In this document: one piece after another, positions 7,610 to 16,134 of the stretch | How positions within the stretch are numbered: the first letter of the stretch is position 1 | Layout: the number at the start of each line of letters is the position of its first letter | DNA from: Paraburkholderia dilworthii | GTDB lineage: Bacteria > Pseudomonadota > Gammaproteobacteria > Burkholderiales > Burkholderiaceae | Reading direction: 5' to 3' | Length of the DNA stretch: 64,000 nt | Assembly (NCBI RefSeq): GCF_000472525.1 | Contig: NZ_AWZT01000007.1 | Span: 1-64,000 of the forward strand | Translations under genes and position numbers: made by a program | Notes under the pieces: model-generated | The model's input: only the letters and a program-made list of their open reading frames with translations | Told to the model about the DNA's origin: nothing | Database searches by the model: none

Positions 7610-9193
7610 CTACTCCCACTCGATCGTCGCCGGCGGCTTCCCCGAAATGTCATACACAACCCGGTTGATCCCGCGCACTTCGTTGATGATCCGGTTCGAC
7701 ACATGCCCCAACAGTTCATGCGGCAGATGCGCCCAATGCGCGGTCATGAAGTCCAGCGTCTGCACGGCACGCAGCGCGACCACGTATTCGTAAGTGCGGC
7801 CGTCGCCCATCACGCCGACGCTCTTCACCGGCAGAAACACCGCGAATGCCTGGCTCGTGAGGTCGTACCACGACTTGCCGGTTTCCTTGTCGATGAACGT
7901 GCGCAGCGTCTCGATGAAAATCGCGTCCGCGCGACGCAGCAGATCTGCGAAATCGCGCCTCACTTCGCCGAGAATGCGCACGCCTAGACCCGGGCCCGGG
8001 AACGGATGGCGGTACACCATCGCCGGCGGCAAACCGAGCTTCACGCCGAGTTCGCGCACTTCGTCCTTGAACAGTTCGCGCAGCGGTTCGAGCAGCTTGA
8101 GGTTCAGCGTCTCAGGCAGGCCGCCCACGTTGTGGTGGCTCTTGATGGTCTGCGTGGCCTTCTTGCCCTTGCCCGCGGATTCGATCACGTCCGGATAGAT
8201 CGTGCCCTGCGCGAGCCACTTTGCATCGGTCAGCTTGCCGGCTTCCGCCTGGAACACCTCGACGAATTCCGCGCCGATGATCTTGCGCTTCGCTTCCGGA
8301 TCGGTCACGCCTTCCAGCTTGCGCAGAAACACGTCGCTCGCGTCGACGTGAATCACCTTGACGCCAAGGTGATCGGCGAACGTTGCCATGACCTGCTCGG
8401 CTTCGTTCAGGCGCAAGAGGCCATGATCGACGAACACGCAAGTGAGCTGATCACCGATCGCGCGATGCAAGAGCGCCGCCGCCACCGACGAATCCACGCC
8501 GCCCGACAAGCCGAGAATCACATGCTCGCCGCCGACCTGCTCGCGAATCTTCTCGACGGCTTCGTCGATATAGTGGCCCATTTCCCAGTCGGGCCGCGCG
8601 CTGCAAATCTGCAGCACGAAGCGTTCGAGCATCGCCCGGCCTTGCACGGTGTGCGTAACTTCCGGATGCCATTGCAGGCCGTAGAAGCGGCGTTTCTCGT
8701 CGGCCATCGCCGCAATCGGGCACGATTCCGTCGATGCCATCAACGCGAAGCCCGGCGGCATTTCAAGCACCTTGTCGCCGTGGCTCATCCACACCTTCAA
8801 CATGCCGTGACCTTCCGGCGTGGTGAAGTCGCTGATGCCTTCGAGCAGGCTCGTATGGTTGCGCGCGCGCACTTCGGCATAACCGAACTCGCGCAGATGG
8901 CCGATGTCGACCTTGCCGCCCAGTTGCTCGGCCATCGCCTGCATGCCGTAGCAGATCCCGAGCACCGGCACGCCGAGCTCGAACACCGCTTGCGGCACAC
9001 GCGGCGTGTCGGTTTCGGTGACCGAACTCGGGCCGCCCGACAGAATCACGCCCTTCGGCGCGAAGTCGCGGATGAACGAAGCGTCGACGTCATACGGATG
9101 GATTTCCGAATACACGTTGGCTTCGCGAACGCGACGTGCAATCAGTTGGGTGACTTGCGAACCGAAGTCGAGGATCAGGATCTTGTCGTGCAT
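7610..9193 (-). CDS. guaA: GMP synthase (glutamine-hydrolysing)
   Basis: 527 aa from the ATG at 9191-9193 ([13 protein letters not shown]); an in-frame TTG 18 bp upstream is less likely. It converts XMP, ATP and glutamine to GMP in purine synthesis. The N-terminal class I amidotransferase domain has the nucleophile Cys81 in GICYGMQ and the HPEVTHT His-Glu pair. The ATP-pyrophosphatase loop is [11 protein letters not shown], and the C-terminal dimerisation domain ends in PPATIEWE. Length is standard. It is the last gene of the guaB unit, transcribed leftward, and its 3' end is the border of the accessory segment. Confidence 0.98.
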   Translation of the reverse strand: MHDKILILDFGSQVTQLIARRVREANVYSEIHPYDVDASFIRDFAPKGVILSGGPSSVTETDTPRVPQAVFELGVPVLGICYGMQAMAEQLGGKVDIGHLREFGYAEVRARNHTSLLEGISDFTTPEGHGMLKVWMSHGDKVLEMPPGFALMASTESCPIAAMADEKRRFYGLQWHPEVTHTVQGRAMLERFVLQICSARPDWEMGHYIDEAVEKIREQVGGEHVILGLSGGVDSSVAAALLHRAIGDQLTCVFVDHGLLRLNEAEQVMATFADHLGVKVIHVDASDVFLRKLEGVTDPEAKRKIIGAEFVEVFQAEAGKLTDAKWLAQGTIYPDVIESAGKGKKATQTIKSHHNVGGLPETLNLKLLEPLRELFKDEVRELGVKLGLPPAMVYRHPFPGPGLGVRILGEVRRDFADLLRRADAIFIETLRTFIDKETGKSWYDLTSQAFAVFLPVKSVGVMGDGRTYEYVVALRAVQTLDFMTAHWAHLPHELLGHVSNRIINEVRGINRVVYDISGKPPATIEWE

Positions 9194-9414
9194 GGCAGCG
9201 GACGGAGTCAAAAGTGAGCGGATACGGAATGCCGCGCATGAAGCGCGGCGTTGAATTCAAAGCGGTTCACGTGGACACGCGGACTAGCAAATGCGATGGC
9301 GAAACGCGAATGTGAAGCCAGTTTGCTCTCAGCCACACACGCTCGCGGAAACCTGCGTGCGGCGCGCGCGTACGGATTGCGGGAGCTTCGACGGATGCAG
9401 TGGTGCGCAGTGTG

Positions 9415-10236
9415 TCAGCCATGAAACGGTGGCCGGGGCGCATTGGGCGCATCGGCCGCGGCATTGCGGGCTTCGTCGCGAGCGGCGGCGGCTTCAGCCC
9501 GTGCGGCGCGTTCTGATGCGTTCAGGCCCGGCTCATCGGCTGCGGGATGCAACGGCGCGGAAGATGCCGACGCCACCGGCCGCGCTGCCGCAGTCGCAGG
9601 CACAGCGGGAGCAGCGGGAGCAGCGGCAGCAGCGGCAGCAGCCGGCATAGCAGGCTCGACGACCGGCTCCGCGTGATACACCGGAAAGCCCGCCGTGACC
9701 GGAACAACGGGCTCGCGCCGGCTGTCCGTGCTGCTTGCCGTCTCGCTCGCTGCCCTGTTTGCAGCGTTTTTCGTGGCGTCTTTCGCGGCCTGCTTTTCGG
9801 CACGCTCGGCGGCAGCGGCTTCAGCGACGCGCAATCTTTCGCGCCGCCGCACCGCGCCCGACAAACGTACGCCGCCCAGACCCAACACCAGCAGCACCAC
9901 GCCGGTGAGCACCGCGACGATCTGCCCGAAGCCGGTCAGCGCCGGCGTATGCAGACCGAGCAGCCAGACCAGCATCAGCACGCCGGTCAACCAGTTCACG
10001 TGGCCGACAACCCTTGCAACCGACGACGTCAACGCGCCGTCGATCGACGCATGCAACGCGAGCCACGCGAGCCCGATCAATGCAACGCCAAACGCCTGGC
10101 CGACCAGCGCCGGCTGCGTTTGCACGAGAAGCAGCGCGTTGTACAACGAAGTCCACGGCGTCAGCAGGAACAGCAGACCGAACGCGAGCAGCAACAACGC
10201 ATCGACGATGAGTACAGCGCGCAGCAATGGCTTCAT
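9415..10236 (-). CDS. Membrane protein of unknown function between guaB and guaA
   Basis: 273 aa. Four hydrophobic helices fill residues 1-125 (ALLLLAFGLLFLLTP, VGQAFGVALIGLAWLALHAS, WLTGVLMLVWLLGL, IVAVLTGVVLLVLGLGGV). After RRRERLRV comes a long Ala/Pro/Glu-rich, probably disordered tail including poly-Ala and PAAPAVPATAAA. The ATG at 10234-10236 lies 6 bp after the guaB stop, so the two are almost surely co-transcribed. I do not recognise the family. The low-complexity tail makes the 3' half a weak predictor of function, but the frame is intact and codon use matches the neighbours. Confidence 0.8.
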   Translation of the reverse strand: MKPLLRAVLIVDALLLLAFGLLFLLTPWTSLYNALLLVQTQPALVGQAFGVALIGLAWLALHASIDGALTSSVARVVGHVNWLTGVLMLVWLLGLHTPALTGFGQIVAVLTGVVLLVLGLGGVRLSGAVRRRERLRVAEAAAAERAEKQAAKDATKNAANRAASETASSTDSRREPVVPVTAGFPVYHAEPVVEPAMPAAAAAAAAPAAPAVPATAAARPVASASSAPLHPAADEPGLNASERAARAEAAAARDEARNAAADAPNAPRPPFHG

Positions 10237-10242
10237 TGGCGT

Positions 10243-11703
10243 TTAGTCCACGTGATAGTTGGGCGCTTCCTTGGTGATCTGCACGTCGTGCACGTGCGAC
10301 TCGCGCAAGCCCGCGCCCGTGATCTGCACGAACTCGGCCTTGTCGTTCATTTCGGCAATCGTGCGGCAACCGCAGTAGCCCATGCTCGCGCGCACGCCGC
10401 CGATCAGCTGGAACAGGATTGCGTTGACCGAGCCCTTGTAGGCGACGCGGCCTTCGATGCCTTCCGGCACCAGCTTGTCGATATTCGCCGAATTGTCCTG
10501 GAAATAGCGGTCCGCTGCGCCGTCCTTCATTGCGCCGACCGAGCCCATGCCGCGGTAGGACTTGTACTGGCGGCCTTGATACAGGAACACGTCGCCCGGC
10601 GCTTCTTCGGTGCCGGCGAACATGCTGCCCATCATCACGGCATTCGCGCCCGCTGCCAGCGCCTTGCTGACGTCGCCCGAAAAGCGCACGCCGCCATCTG
10701 CGATGACCGGCACGCCCGTGCCCTTCAGCGCTTCGGACACGTTCGAGATCGCGGTGACCTGCGGCACGCCGACGCCGGCGACGATCCGCGTGGTGCAGAT
10801 CGAGCCCGGGCCGATGCCGACCTTCACGCCGTCTGCGCCGTATTCGACGAGCGCCTTGGCCGCCGCGGCGGTAGCGATGTTGCCGCCGATCACCTCGACG
10901 TGCGGGAAGTTCTGCTTGACCCAGCGCACGCGCTCGAGCACGCCCTTGCTATGGCCGTGCGCGGTATCGACGACGATCACGTCTACGCCCGCCTGCACCA
11001 GCAGTTCGACGCGCTCTTCGTTGTCCGCGCCGACGCCGACCGCGGCGCCCGCGCGCAGCTTGCCGTGCTCGTCTTTACAGGCGTCCGGGTGCTCGGTCTG
11101 CTTGGTGATGTCTTTCACCGTCATCAGGCCGCGCAGTTCGAATGCGTCGTTGATGACGAGCACGCGCTCCAGACGGTGGCTATGCATCAGCGCCTTGGCC
11201 TCGGCGAGCGACGTGCCTTCCTTGACGGTCACGAGCCGCTCGCGCGGCGTCATGATGTTGCGCACTGGCTCGTCCAGACGCTCTTCGAAGCGCAGGTCGC
11301 GATTGGTCACGATACCGATGAGCTGCGCGCCTTCCACCACCGGAAAACCGGAAATGCCATGCTGTTGCGACAGCGCGATGACGTCGCGCACCTTCATTTG
11401 CGGCGGCACCGTGATCGGATCGCGCACGACGCCCGACTCGAAGCGCTTGACCTTCGCAACTTCACGCGCCTGCTCGGCTGCCGTCAGATTCTTGTGGATG
11501 ATGCCGACGCCGCCCATTTGCGCCATTGCAATGGCGAGGCGGGCTTCGGTGACGGTGTCCATTGCGGCGGACACGAGCGGCATATTCAGGGAAATATTGC
11601 GGGTCAGCCGGGTCTTGAGGCTGGTGTCGCGCGGCAGAACATCGGAGAAGGCCGGGACGAGGAGCACGTCATCGAACGTGAGTGCTGTTTGGATCAGACG
11701 CAT
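10243..11703 (-). CDS. guaB: IMP dehydrogenase
   Basis: 486 aa, the family length. It oxidises IMP to XMP with NAD+, the rate-limiting step of GMP synthesis, feeding guaA downstream. The (beta/alpha)8 barrel starts with [17 protein letters not shown]. Two CBS domains occupy about residues 95-205. The catalytic Cys303 lies in [11 protein letters not shown], and the flap has [14 protein letters not shown]. It is first in the guaB-membrane protein-guaA unit, with a promoter just upstream. Confidence 0.98.
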   Translation of the reverse strand: MRLIQTALTFDDVLLVPAFSDVLPRDTSLKTRLTRNISLNMPLVSAAMDTVTEARLAIAMAQMGGVGIIHKNLTAAEQAREVAKVKRFESGVVRDPITVPPQMKVRDVIALSQQHGISGFPVVEGAQLIGIVTNRDLRFEERLDEPVRNIMTPRERLVTVKEGTSLAEAKALMHSHRLERVLVINDAFELRGLMTVKDITKQTEHPDACKDEHGKLRAGAAVGVGADNEERVELLVQAGVDVIVVDTAHGHSKGVLERVRWVKQNFPHVEVIGGNIATAAAAKALVEYGADGVKVGIGPGSICTTRIVAGVGVPQVTAISNVSEALKGTGVPVIADGGVRFSGDVSKALAAGANAVMMGSMFAGTEEAPGDVFLYQGRQYKSYRGMGSVGAMKDGAADRYFQDNSANIDKLVPEGIEGRVAYKGSVNAILFQLIGGVRASMGYCGCRTIAEMNDKAEFVQITGAGLRESHVHDVQITKEAPNYHVD

Positions 11704-11729
11704 GGCAAATCCTATAGGCGCAAAAGCGA

Positions 11730-11758
11730 ATTATACGCGATACCTCCCCGCTTTTCAC
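11730..11758 (-). promoter_or_regulatory. Predicted sigma-70 promoter of guaB
   Basis: On the minus strand a perfect TATAAT (11730-11735) is preceded by a 17 bp spacer and GTGAAA (11753-11758, four of six bases of TTGACA). The start would fall near 11723, giving a leader of about 20 nt before the guaB ATG. No PurR-like site was recognised. Confidence 0.55.
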
Positions 11759-11948
11759 TGCGCGAACAGCAGCTTAGCGAATTTCAAGCGCTTTTTTTCG
11801 TGGCTTTGCGCCCGCGATTTCGCTTCGCCTTTCGCCTCGGGTTCGATCGCGTTTCGTTTGGTCGCCCCGAATGCAGAATCAAACAAGACGCGCTCGCCGC
11901 CCACCGGTTAATCTGCGGACCATTCCGGTTTTCTTGCAGGAGCAGTCG

Positions 11949-12926
11949 ATGCAGCGCGGTGTCGCATATGGAGTTATAGCTGGAGCCTTGTGGGGCATGG
12001 TTTTTCTGGTCCCGCGGGTGCTGCCGGACTTTTCGCCGCTGCTGCTGTCCGCCGGCCGCTACACGATGTACGGCGTCGTCTCGCTGGCGGCGGCGCTGCC
12101 GATGGCGCGCTCGCTCGTCACGCGTCTGACTCGCGAAGACGTGGTCGCGCTCGTCAAGCTCGCGCTGGCCGGCAATCTGCTGTATTACCTGCTGCTGACG
12201 GCCGCTGTCCACCTCGTCGGCATCGCGCCGGCGTCGCTGATCGTCGGCGTGCTGCCCGTCACCGTGACGCTCATGGGGCGCGGCGACCACGGCGCGGTGC
12301 CGCTCGCCCGCCTCGCTTGGCCGCTCGCGACGGTGATGGCAGGCATCGCCTGTATCAACATCGACGTATTCACGGTCGCCGACGGCACGCCGGTCAGCGT
12401 TCTCACGAAACTGCTCGGGCTCGCATGCGCCGTCGGCGCGCTCGGCTGCTGGACCTGGTTCGCGGTCGAAAACGCCCGCTACCTGCAACGGCAGACGCGT
12501 TTTAGCAGCAACGAGTGGTCGGTGCTGTGGGGTGTGGTGACGGGTATGCTCGGCGCCGCGCTCTGGCTTGCGATCGCCGCGCTGCCGCCGGGCGGCCCGC
12601 AAGGCGAACTTGCACAGGGCCGCTGGCAGAGCTTCTGGACGCTCAATCTAGGTCTCGCGATCGGCGCGTCGTGGCTCGGCAATGGGCTGTGGAACGCGGC
12701 GTCGAAGCGGCTGCCGCTCACCCTCTCCGGTCAACTGATCGTGTTTGAAACGCTGTTTGCGCTGCTCTACGCGTTCATTTACGACGAGCGCCTGCCGCGG
12801 CCGCTGGAACTGGCCGCGGTTCTGCTGCTGGTGGCGGGCGTGTGCTGGTCGGTGCGCCAACATGCGCACGACGATTCTGGAGGCGCTGCGCCGATTGGCA
12901 AAAAGGCGCAGAGTTCGGCACCTTGA
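11949..12926 (+). CDS. DMT-superfamily (EamA) transporter
   Basis: 325 aa from ATG 11949, chosen for the GGAG 8 bp upstream; the frame is open further back without a better site. About ten hydrophobic helices form two EamA repeats: GVIAGALWGMVFLVPRVLP at the start and GASWLGNGLWNAASKRLPLT with IVFETLFALLYAFIYDERLP near the end. Exporters of small metabolites and amino acids belong here; the substrate cannot be read from sequence. It stands alone, divergent from guaB and convergent with rnfH. Confidence 0.85.
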   Translation: MQRGVAYGVIAGALWGMVFLVPRVLPDFSPLLLSAGRYTMYGVVSLAAALPMARSLVTRLTREDVVALVKLALAGNLLYYLLLTAAVHLVGIAPASLIVGVLPVTVTLMGRGDHGAVPLARLAWPLATVMAGIACINIDVFTVADGTPVSVLTKLLGLACAVGALGCWTWFAVENARYLQRQTRFSSNEWSVLWGVVTGMLGAALWLAIAALPPGGPQGELAQGRWQSFWTLNLGLAIGASWLGNGLWNAASKRLPLTLSGQLIVFETLFALLYAFIYDERLPRPLELAAVLLLVAGVCWSVRQHAHDDSGGAAPIGKKAQSSAP

Positions 12927-12950
12927 GGTGGCGCGCACAACAACCGGCGC

Positions 12951-13283
12951 CTAGCGCGAGTCCCTGTTCTGCCAGCGGCGCCCTTCGATCGATCCCGCCT
13001 TGCGGGTTTTTTCGACGCGGCGTTGGCGCGACACTTTCGGGTCTACGAGCAGCGGCCGGTAGATTTCGACGCGATCATGATCGGCAAGCACGGTGTCGAG
13101 TGACTTGAGCTTGCCGAACACGCCGACCTTCTGCGTGTCGAGATCGATCTGAGGGTAACGCTGCAAAATGCCGCTCGCCTCGATCGCCTGCTTGAGTGTG
13201 GCGCCTGGCGGCAGTTCGACGGCAATCAACGCCTGCTCGTTGGCGAGCGCGTAGCAGACCTGCACCGACAGACGTTCGCTCAT
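12951..13283 (-). CDS. rnfH: RnfH-family ubiquitin-fold protein (UPF0125)
   Basis: 110 aa. It contains the RnfH core VQVCYALANEQ, LPPGATLKQAIEASGIL and VFGKLKSLDTVLADHDRVEI, ending in YRPLLVDPK and a basic tail. Its ATG overlaps the ratA stop by 4 bp (ATGA), so it is translationally coupled to ratA. The ratA-rnfH pair beside smpB is conserved in many Proteobacteria. The biochemical role is not established. Confidence 0.9.
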   Translation of the reverse strand: MSERLSVQVCYALANEQALIAVELPPGATLKQAIEASGILQRYPQIDLDTQKVGVFGKLKSLDTVLADHDRVEIYRPLLVDPKVSRQRRVEKTRKAGSIEGRRWQNRDSR

Positions 13284-13717
13284 GCCTTGCCGTAGCGCTG
13301 ATCGGCGCGCTTCACGAACGATTCGACGAATGTATTGGCGATGTGATTGAACACCGGCCCAATGATCTTCTCGAGAATGATGTTGGTGAATTCATAGTGC
13401 AGCGCGAATTCGATCTTGCAGGCGTCCGCACGCAACGGCGTGAAGCGCCAGAAGCCGGTGAACTTGCGAAACGGGCCGTCAGCGAACTCCATGTCGATAC
13501 GGGTGGGCCGCTCCATGCTGTTGCGCGTGGCAAAGTGCTGCTTGATACCCTTGAAGTTGATGTCGATCTTCGCCTCCATGCCGGTTTCGTCGCGACGACG
13601 GATCTCGACGCCCCCGCACCAGGGCAGGAAGTTCGGGTAATCGGCGACGTCGGTGACGAGGTCGAACATCTGTTCCGCCGAATGGCGGATCAACACGGTT
13701 TTCTGGACATCTGCCAT
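13280..13717 (-). CDS. ratA: RatA/Coq10-like START-domain protein
   Basis: 145 aa from the ATG at 13715-13717 (MADVQKTVLIRHSAEQMFDL). The polyketide-cyclase/START fold shows VTDVADYPNFLPWC, GPFRKFTGFWRFTPL and ILEKIIGPVFNHIANTFVES. E. coli RatA has been reported to block 70S assembly, while the wider family (Coq10) binds ubiquinone; sequence does not decide between them. It is divergent from smpB and overlaps rnfH. Confidence 0.9.
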   Translation of the reverse strand: MADVQKTVLIRHSAEQMFDLVTDVADYPNFLPWCGGVEIRRRDETGMEAKIDINFKGIKQHFATRNSMERPTRIDMEFADGPFRKFTGFWRFTPLRADACKIEFALHYEFTNIILEKIIGPVFNHIANTFVESFVKRADQRYGKA

Positions 13718-13817
13718 AAATTGAACAGCGCGTGGCAAGGGTGGACGAGCGCCGCGGGCTTTCCTTGCCCCGCTTTGCTAAAATCGTGATTTTAAACGAG
13801 TTGGGCACTTTCCATTC

Positions 13818-14264
13818 ATGAGCATCATCGACAACAGAAAAGCGTTCTACGACTACTCAGTCGAAGAACGCTACGAAGCAGGGCTCGTGCTCGAAGGATG
13901 GGAGGTCAAGGCCCTTCGCGCCGGGCGCGGCCAGATCAAGGAAGGTTACGTCGTGATCAAAAACGGCGAACTGTTCCTGATCGGCACGCACATCAGCCCG
14001 CTGCCCGAAGCTTCGACCCACATCAACCCCGACCCGGTCCGCACGCGCAAGCTCCTTTTGCACAGCGAGGAAATCAGCAAACTGATCGGCAAAGTCGAGC
14101 AGCGCGGCTATACGCTCGTGCCGCTAAACTTCCACTACAAGGGCGGCCGCGTCAAATGCGAGATCGGTCTCGCGAAGGGCAAGAAGCAGCATGACAAGCG
14201 CGAAACCGAGAAAAAGCGCGATTGGGAGCGCGAAAAGGCGCGTTTGATGCGCTCGCCGGGCTGA
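13818..14264 (+). CDS. smpB: tmRNA-binding protein SmpB
   Basis: 148 aa, standard length. It binds tmRNA and delivers it to stalled ribosomes for trans-translation. Features: [48 protein letters not shown], the RKLLLH segment and the basic C-terminal tail [20 protein letters not shown] that mimics the codon-anticodon helix. The ssrA RNA gene is not in this window. It is divergent from ratA, with a TAAAAT-like -10 just upstream. Confidence 0.97.
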   Translation: MSIIDNRKAFYDYSVEERYEAGLVLEGWEVKALRAGRGQIKEGYVVIKNGELFLIGTHISPLPEASTHINPDPVRTRKLLLHSEEISKLIGKVEQRGYTLVPLNFHYKGGRVKCEIGLAKGKKQHDKRETEKKRDWEREKARLMRSPG

Positions 14265-14375
14265 GGGCCGCACACCATCTGCGTCGTTCGCTTCAGGCGA
14301 CGCGAAAAAAGTGTCGCGCGGATATGCTGCACTTCGCCCGAAGACGCCGCGTCTTTCTTCGCCAGACCCAACGAA

Positions 14376-14408
14376 AATGGCCCGCACTGATGCGGGCCAT
14401 TCTTTTTC
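14376..14408 (+). terminator. Rho-independent terminator after smpB
   Basis: An 11 bp perfect stem AATGGCCCGCA/TGCGGGCCATT with loop CTGA is followed by CTTTTTC. It lies about 110 bp past the smpB stop and between smpB and the convergent qmcA-like gene, so it may serve both strands. Confidence 0.8.
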
Positions 14409-14522
14409 TGCGAGCGCCCTTCCGGAGGGCTTTCACGGCCGACTCAGCCGACTCATCCGACTGAGCCGACTCGCTCGGCTCAGTCAGCGCCGGGCGCCGT
14501 ACAGCGCGGGCCGCCGACGCGC

Positions 14523-15455
14523 TCAGCGCGCGTCCAGCACGCCCTTGCCTTTATTCACGATGGCGAGCGCCGATGCGATCATCGAACTCATATCGGACAG
14601 ATTGCCAGGCACGATCAACGTGGTGCCCTGCTTTGCCAGATTACCGAACGCGTTCACGTATTGTTCGGCCACCTTCAGGTTCACCGCCTCCATGCCGCCG
14701 TGCGACTGGATCGCAGCGGCAACCTTCTGAATGGCCTGCGAATTTGCGTCGGCAACGGCGAGAATCGCCGCGGCCTGACCTTGCGCCTGGTTGATCGCCG
14801 CCTGCCGCTCGCCTTCAGACTTCTGGATCGCCGCTTCGCGGCCGCCCGACGCGATATTGATCTGCTCCTGCTTGCGCCCTTCGGACGCTGCAATCAACGC
14901 GCGCTTTTCGCGCTCGGCGGTAATCTGCGCCTGCATCGCGTGAAGAATTTCCTTGGGCGGCGTCAAATCCTTGATCTCGTAGCGCAATACCTTGACGCCC
15001 CAGTTCGCCGCGGCTTCGTCGAGCGACGACACGATGCTGTGATTGATGAAGTCACGCTCCTCGAAAGTCTTGTCGAGTTCCAGTCTGCCGATCACCGAGC
15101 GCAGCGTGGTCTGCGACAACTGCGTGATCGCGAACACGAAATTGCTCGATCCATACGACGCCTTCATCGGATCGGTAACCTGGAAGTACAGCACGCCGTC
15201 CACCTGCAACTGCGTGTTGTCGCGCGTGATACAGACCTGACTCGGCACTTCGAGTGGAATCTCCTTGAGAATGTGCTTGTACGCGATCCGGTCGACAAAC
15301 GGAAACACGAAGCTCAAGCCCGGCGTCAGCGTGCGGTGATAGCGGCCAAGCCGCTCGAGCACCCACGCATGCTGCTGCGGCACGATCTTGATGGTCTGCG
15401 CAGCCAGCACGATGACGATGACCAGGAACACCGCCCCGATGATGGTCGAATCCAT
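14523..15455 (-). CDS. qmcA: SPFH/band-7 membrane protein (QmcA-like)
   Basis: 310 aa behind a strong GGAGGT (CTTTGGAGGTTAGATATG). An N-terminal anchor (IIGAVFLVIVIVLAAQTIKI) precedes the SPFH domain with PQQHAWVLERLGRYHRTLTP, VCITRDNTQLQVDGVLYFQV and FEERDFINHSIVSSLDEAA. An Ala/Gln/Glu coiled coil (about residues 185-240) and a hydrophobic C-terminus follow. The family forms ring assemblies in membrane microdomains. It follows an NfeD-type gene; the SPFH/NfeD pair is a classic two-gene unit (qmcA-ybbK in E. coli). Function beyond membrane scaffolding is inference. Confidence 0.92.
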   Translation of the reverse strand: MDSTIIGAVFLVIVIVLAAQTIKIVPQQHAWVLERLGRYHRTLTPGLSFVFPFVDRIAYKHILKEIPLEVPSQVCITRDNTQLQVDGVLYFQVTDPMKASYGSSNFVFAITQLSQTTLRSVIGRLELDKTFEERDFINHSIVSSLDEAAANWGVKVLRYEIKDLTPPKEILHAMQAQITAEREKRALIAASEGRKQEQINIASGGREAAIQKSEGERQAAINQAQGQAAAILAVADANSQAIQKVAAAIQSHGGMEAVNLKVAEQYVNAFGNLAKQGTTLIVPGNLSDMSSMIASALAIVNKGKGVLDAR

Positions 15456-15511
15456 ATCTAACCTCCAAAGCCTTTAGTTGGTTTAATTAACTTGCGCGAC
15501 GCCTGGCAACC

Positions 15512-15967
15512 TCAAAGACGCGCAGTATTCGACGCCGTGGGCTGCCTCGCGGCGACGACAAGGCAACTGCCGCGCAACTCCGTGATCTCGTAGGTCTGCG
15601 CATCTTCCGGCTCGCCAGGCGCGAGTTCGACGTCCCACTCCGCGCCGCGATAGTTCACGCGCGCTCGTCGCTCGTGCCACGTCGGCACACTCAGCGTCTG
15701 TCCAATGTCGAGATTGACGTCTGGATTCCTGGACGCCTCCTTGCGTATCCTGCGGCCGAACCCGGAACGCCTGAGCAGCAGCACCGCCGCGAGGGCGACA
15801 ATCGCCGCGACGGCGAACTGCACGTCGGCGGCAGCGCCCGCGATATGCGCCACGGCCGCGGCGACGCATCCGAGCGCGATCATCAGCAGATAGAAAGTGC
15901 CGCTGAGCAATTCCAGCACGATGAGCACACCCGCCCCGATCCACCAGAACAAACCACCTGGCGCCAC
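15512..15967 (-). CDS. NfeD-like membrane protein (YbbK type)
   Basis: 151 aa from the GTG at 15965-15967, which follows GGAGGT. A GTG further upstream (15991) is in frame but lies inside the terminator hairpin at 15987-16011, so I reject it. Helices are GLFWWIGAGVLIVLELLSGT and adjacent hydrophobic segments to about residue 70. The C-terminal OB-like NfeD domain has IGQTLSVPTWHERRARVNYR and GSCLVVAA. The short NfeD class lacks the ClpP-like protease domain. It is paired with the SPFH gene 56 bp downstream. Confidence 0.85.
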   Translation of the reverse strand: MAPGGLFWWIGAGVLIVLELLSGTFYLLMIALGCVAAAVAHIAGAAADVQFAVAAIVALAAVLLLRRSGFGRRIRKEASRNPDVNLDIGQTLSVPTWHERRARVNYRGAEWDVELAPGEPEDAQTYEITELRGSCLVVAARQPTASNTARL

Positions 15968-15979
15968 GTCGACCTCCAC

Positions 15980-16011
15980 AAAGCAAAACACCCCGGATCT
16001 ACCGGGGTGTT
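15980..16011 (-). terminator. Rho-independent terminator after ppsA
   Basis: Stem AACACCCCGG/CCGGGGTGTT (15987-15996 with 16002-16011), loop of 5 nt; on the minus strand it is followed by TTTTGCTTT. It lies about 125 bp past the ppsA stop and just before the NfeD start, separating the two. Confidence 0.75.
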
Positions 16012-16134
16012 TATAGCACGAAGCGGATGCGGATTACCGGCATCGAAGACGCGGCTAACGCGTACCTTCAACGCGCCTTTGATATGCCGCACCTTTCGTT
16101 ATGCGTGCCGCTTGGGACGCGGCACGCACCGCGC

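Noticed and set aside
9547..11979. 810-codon open frame on the plus strand
   Set aside because: Antisense to guaB and the membrane-protein gene; low-complexity and family-free.
13818..14522. tmRNA (ssrA) gene near smpB
   Set aside because: No tRNA-like ends or tag sequence seen between smpB and the qmcA-like gene.
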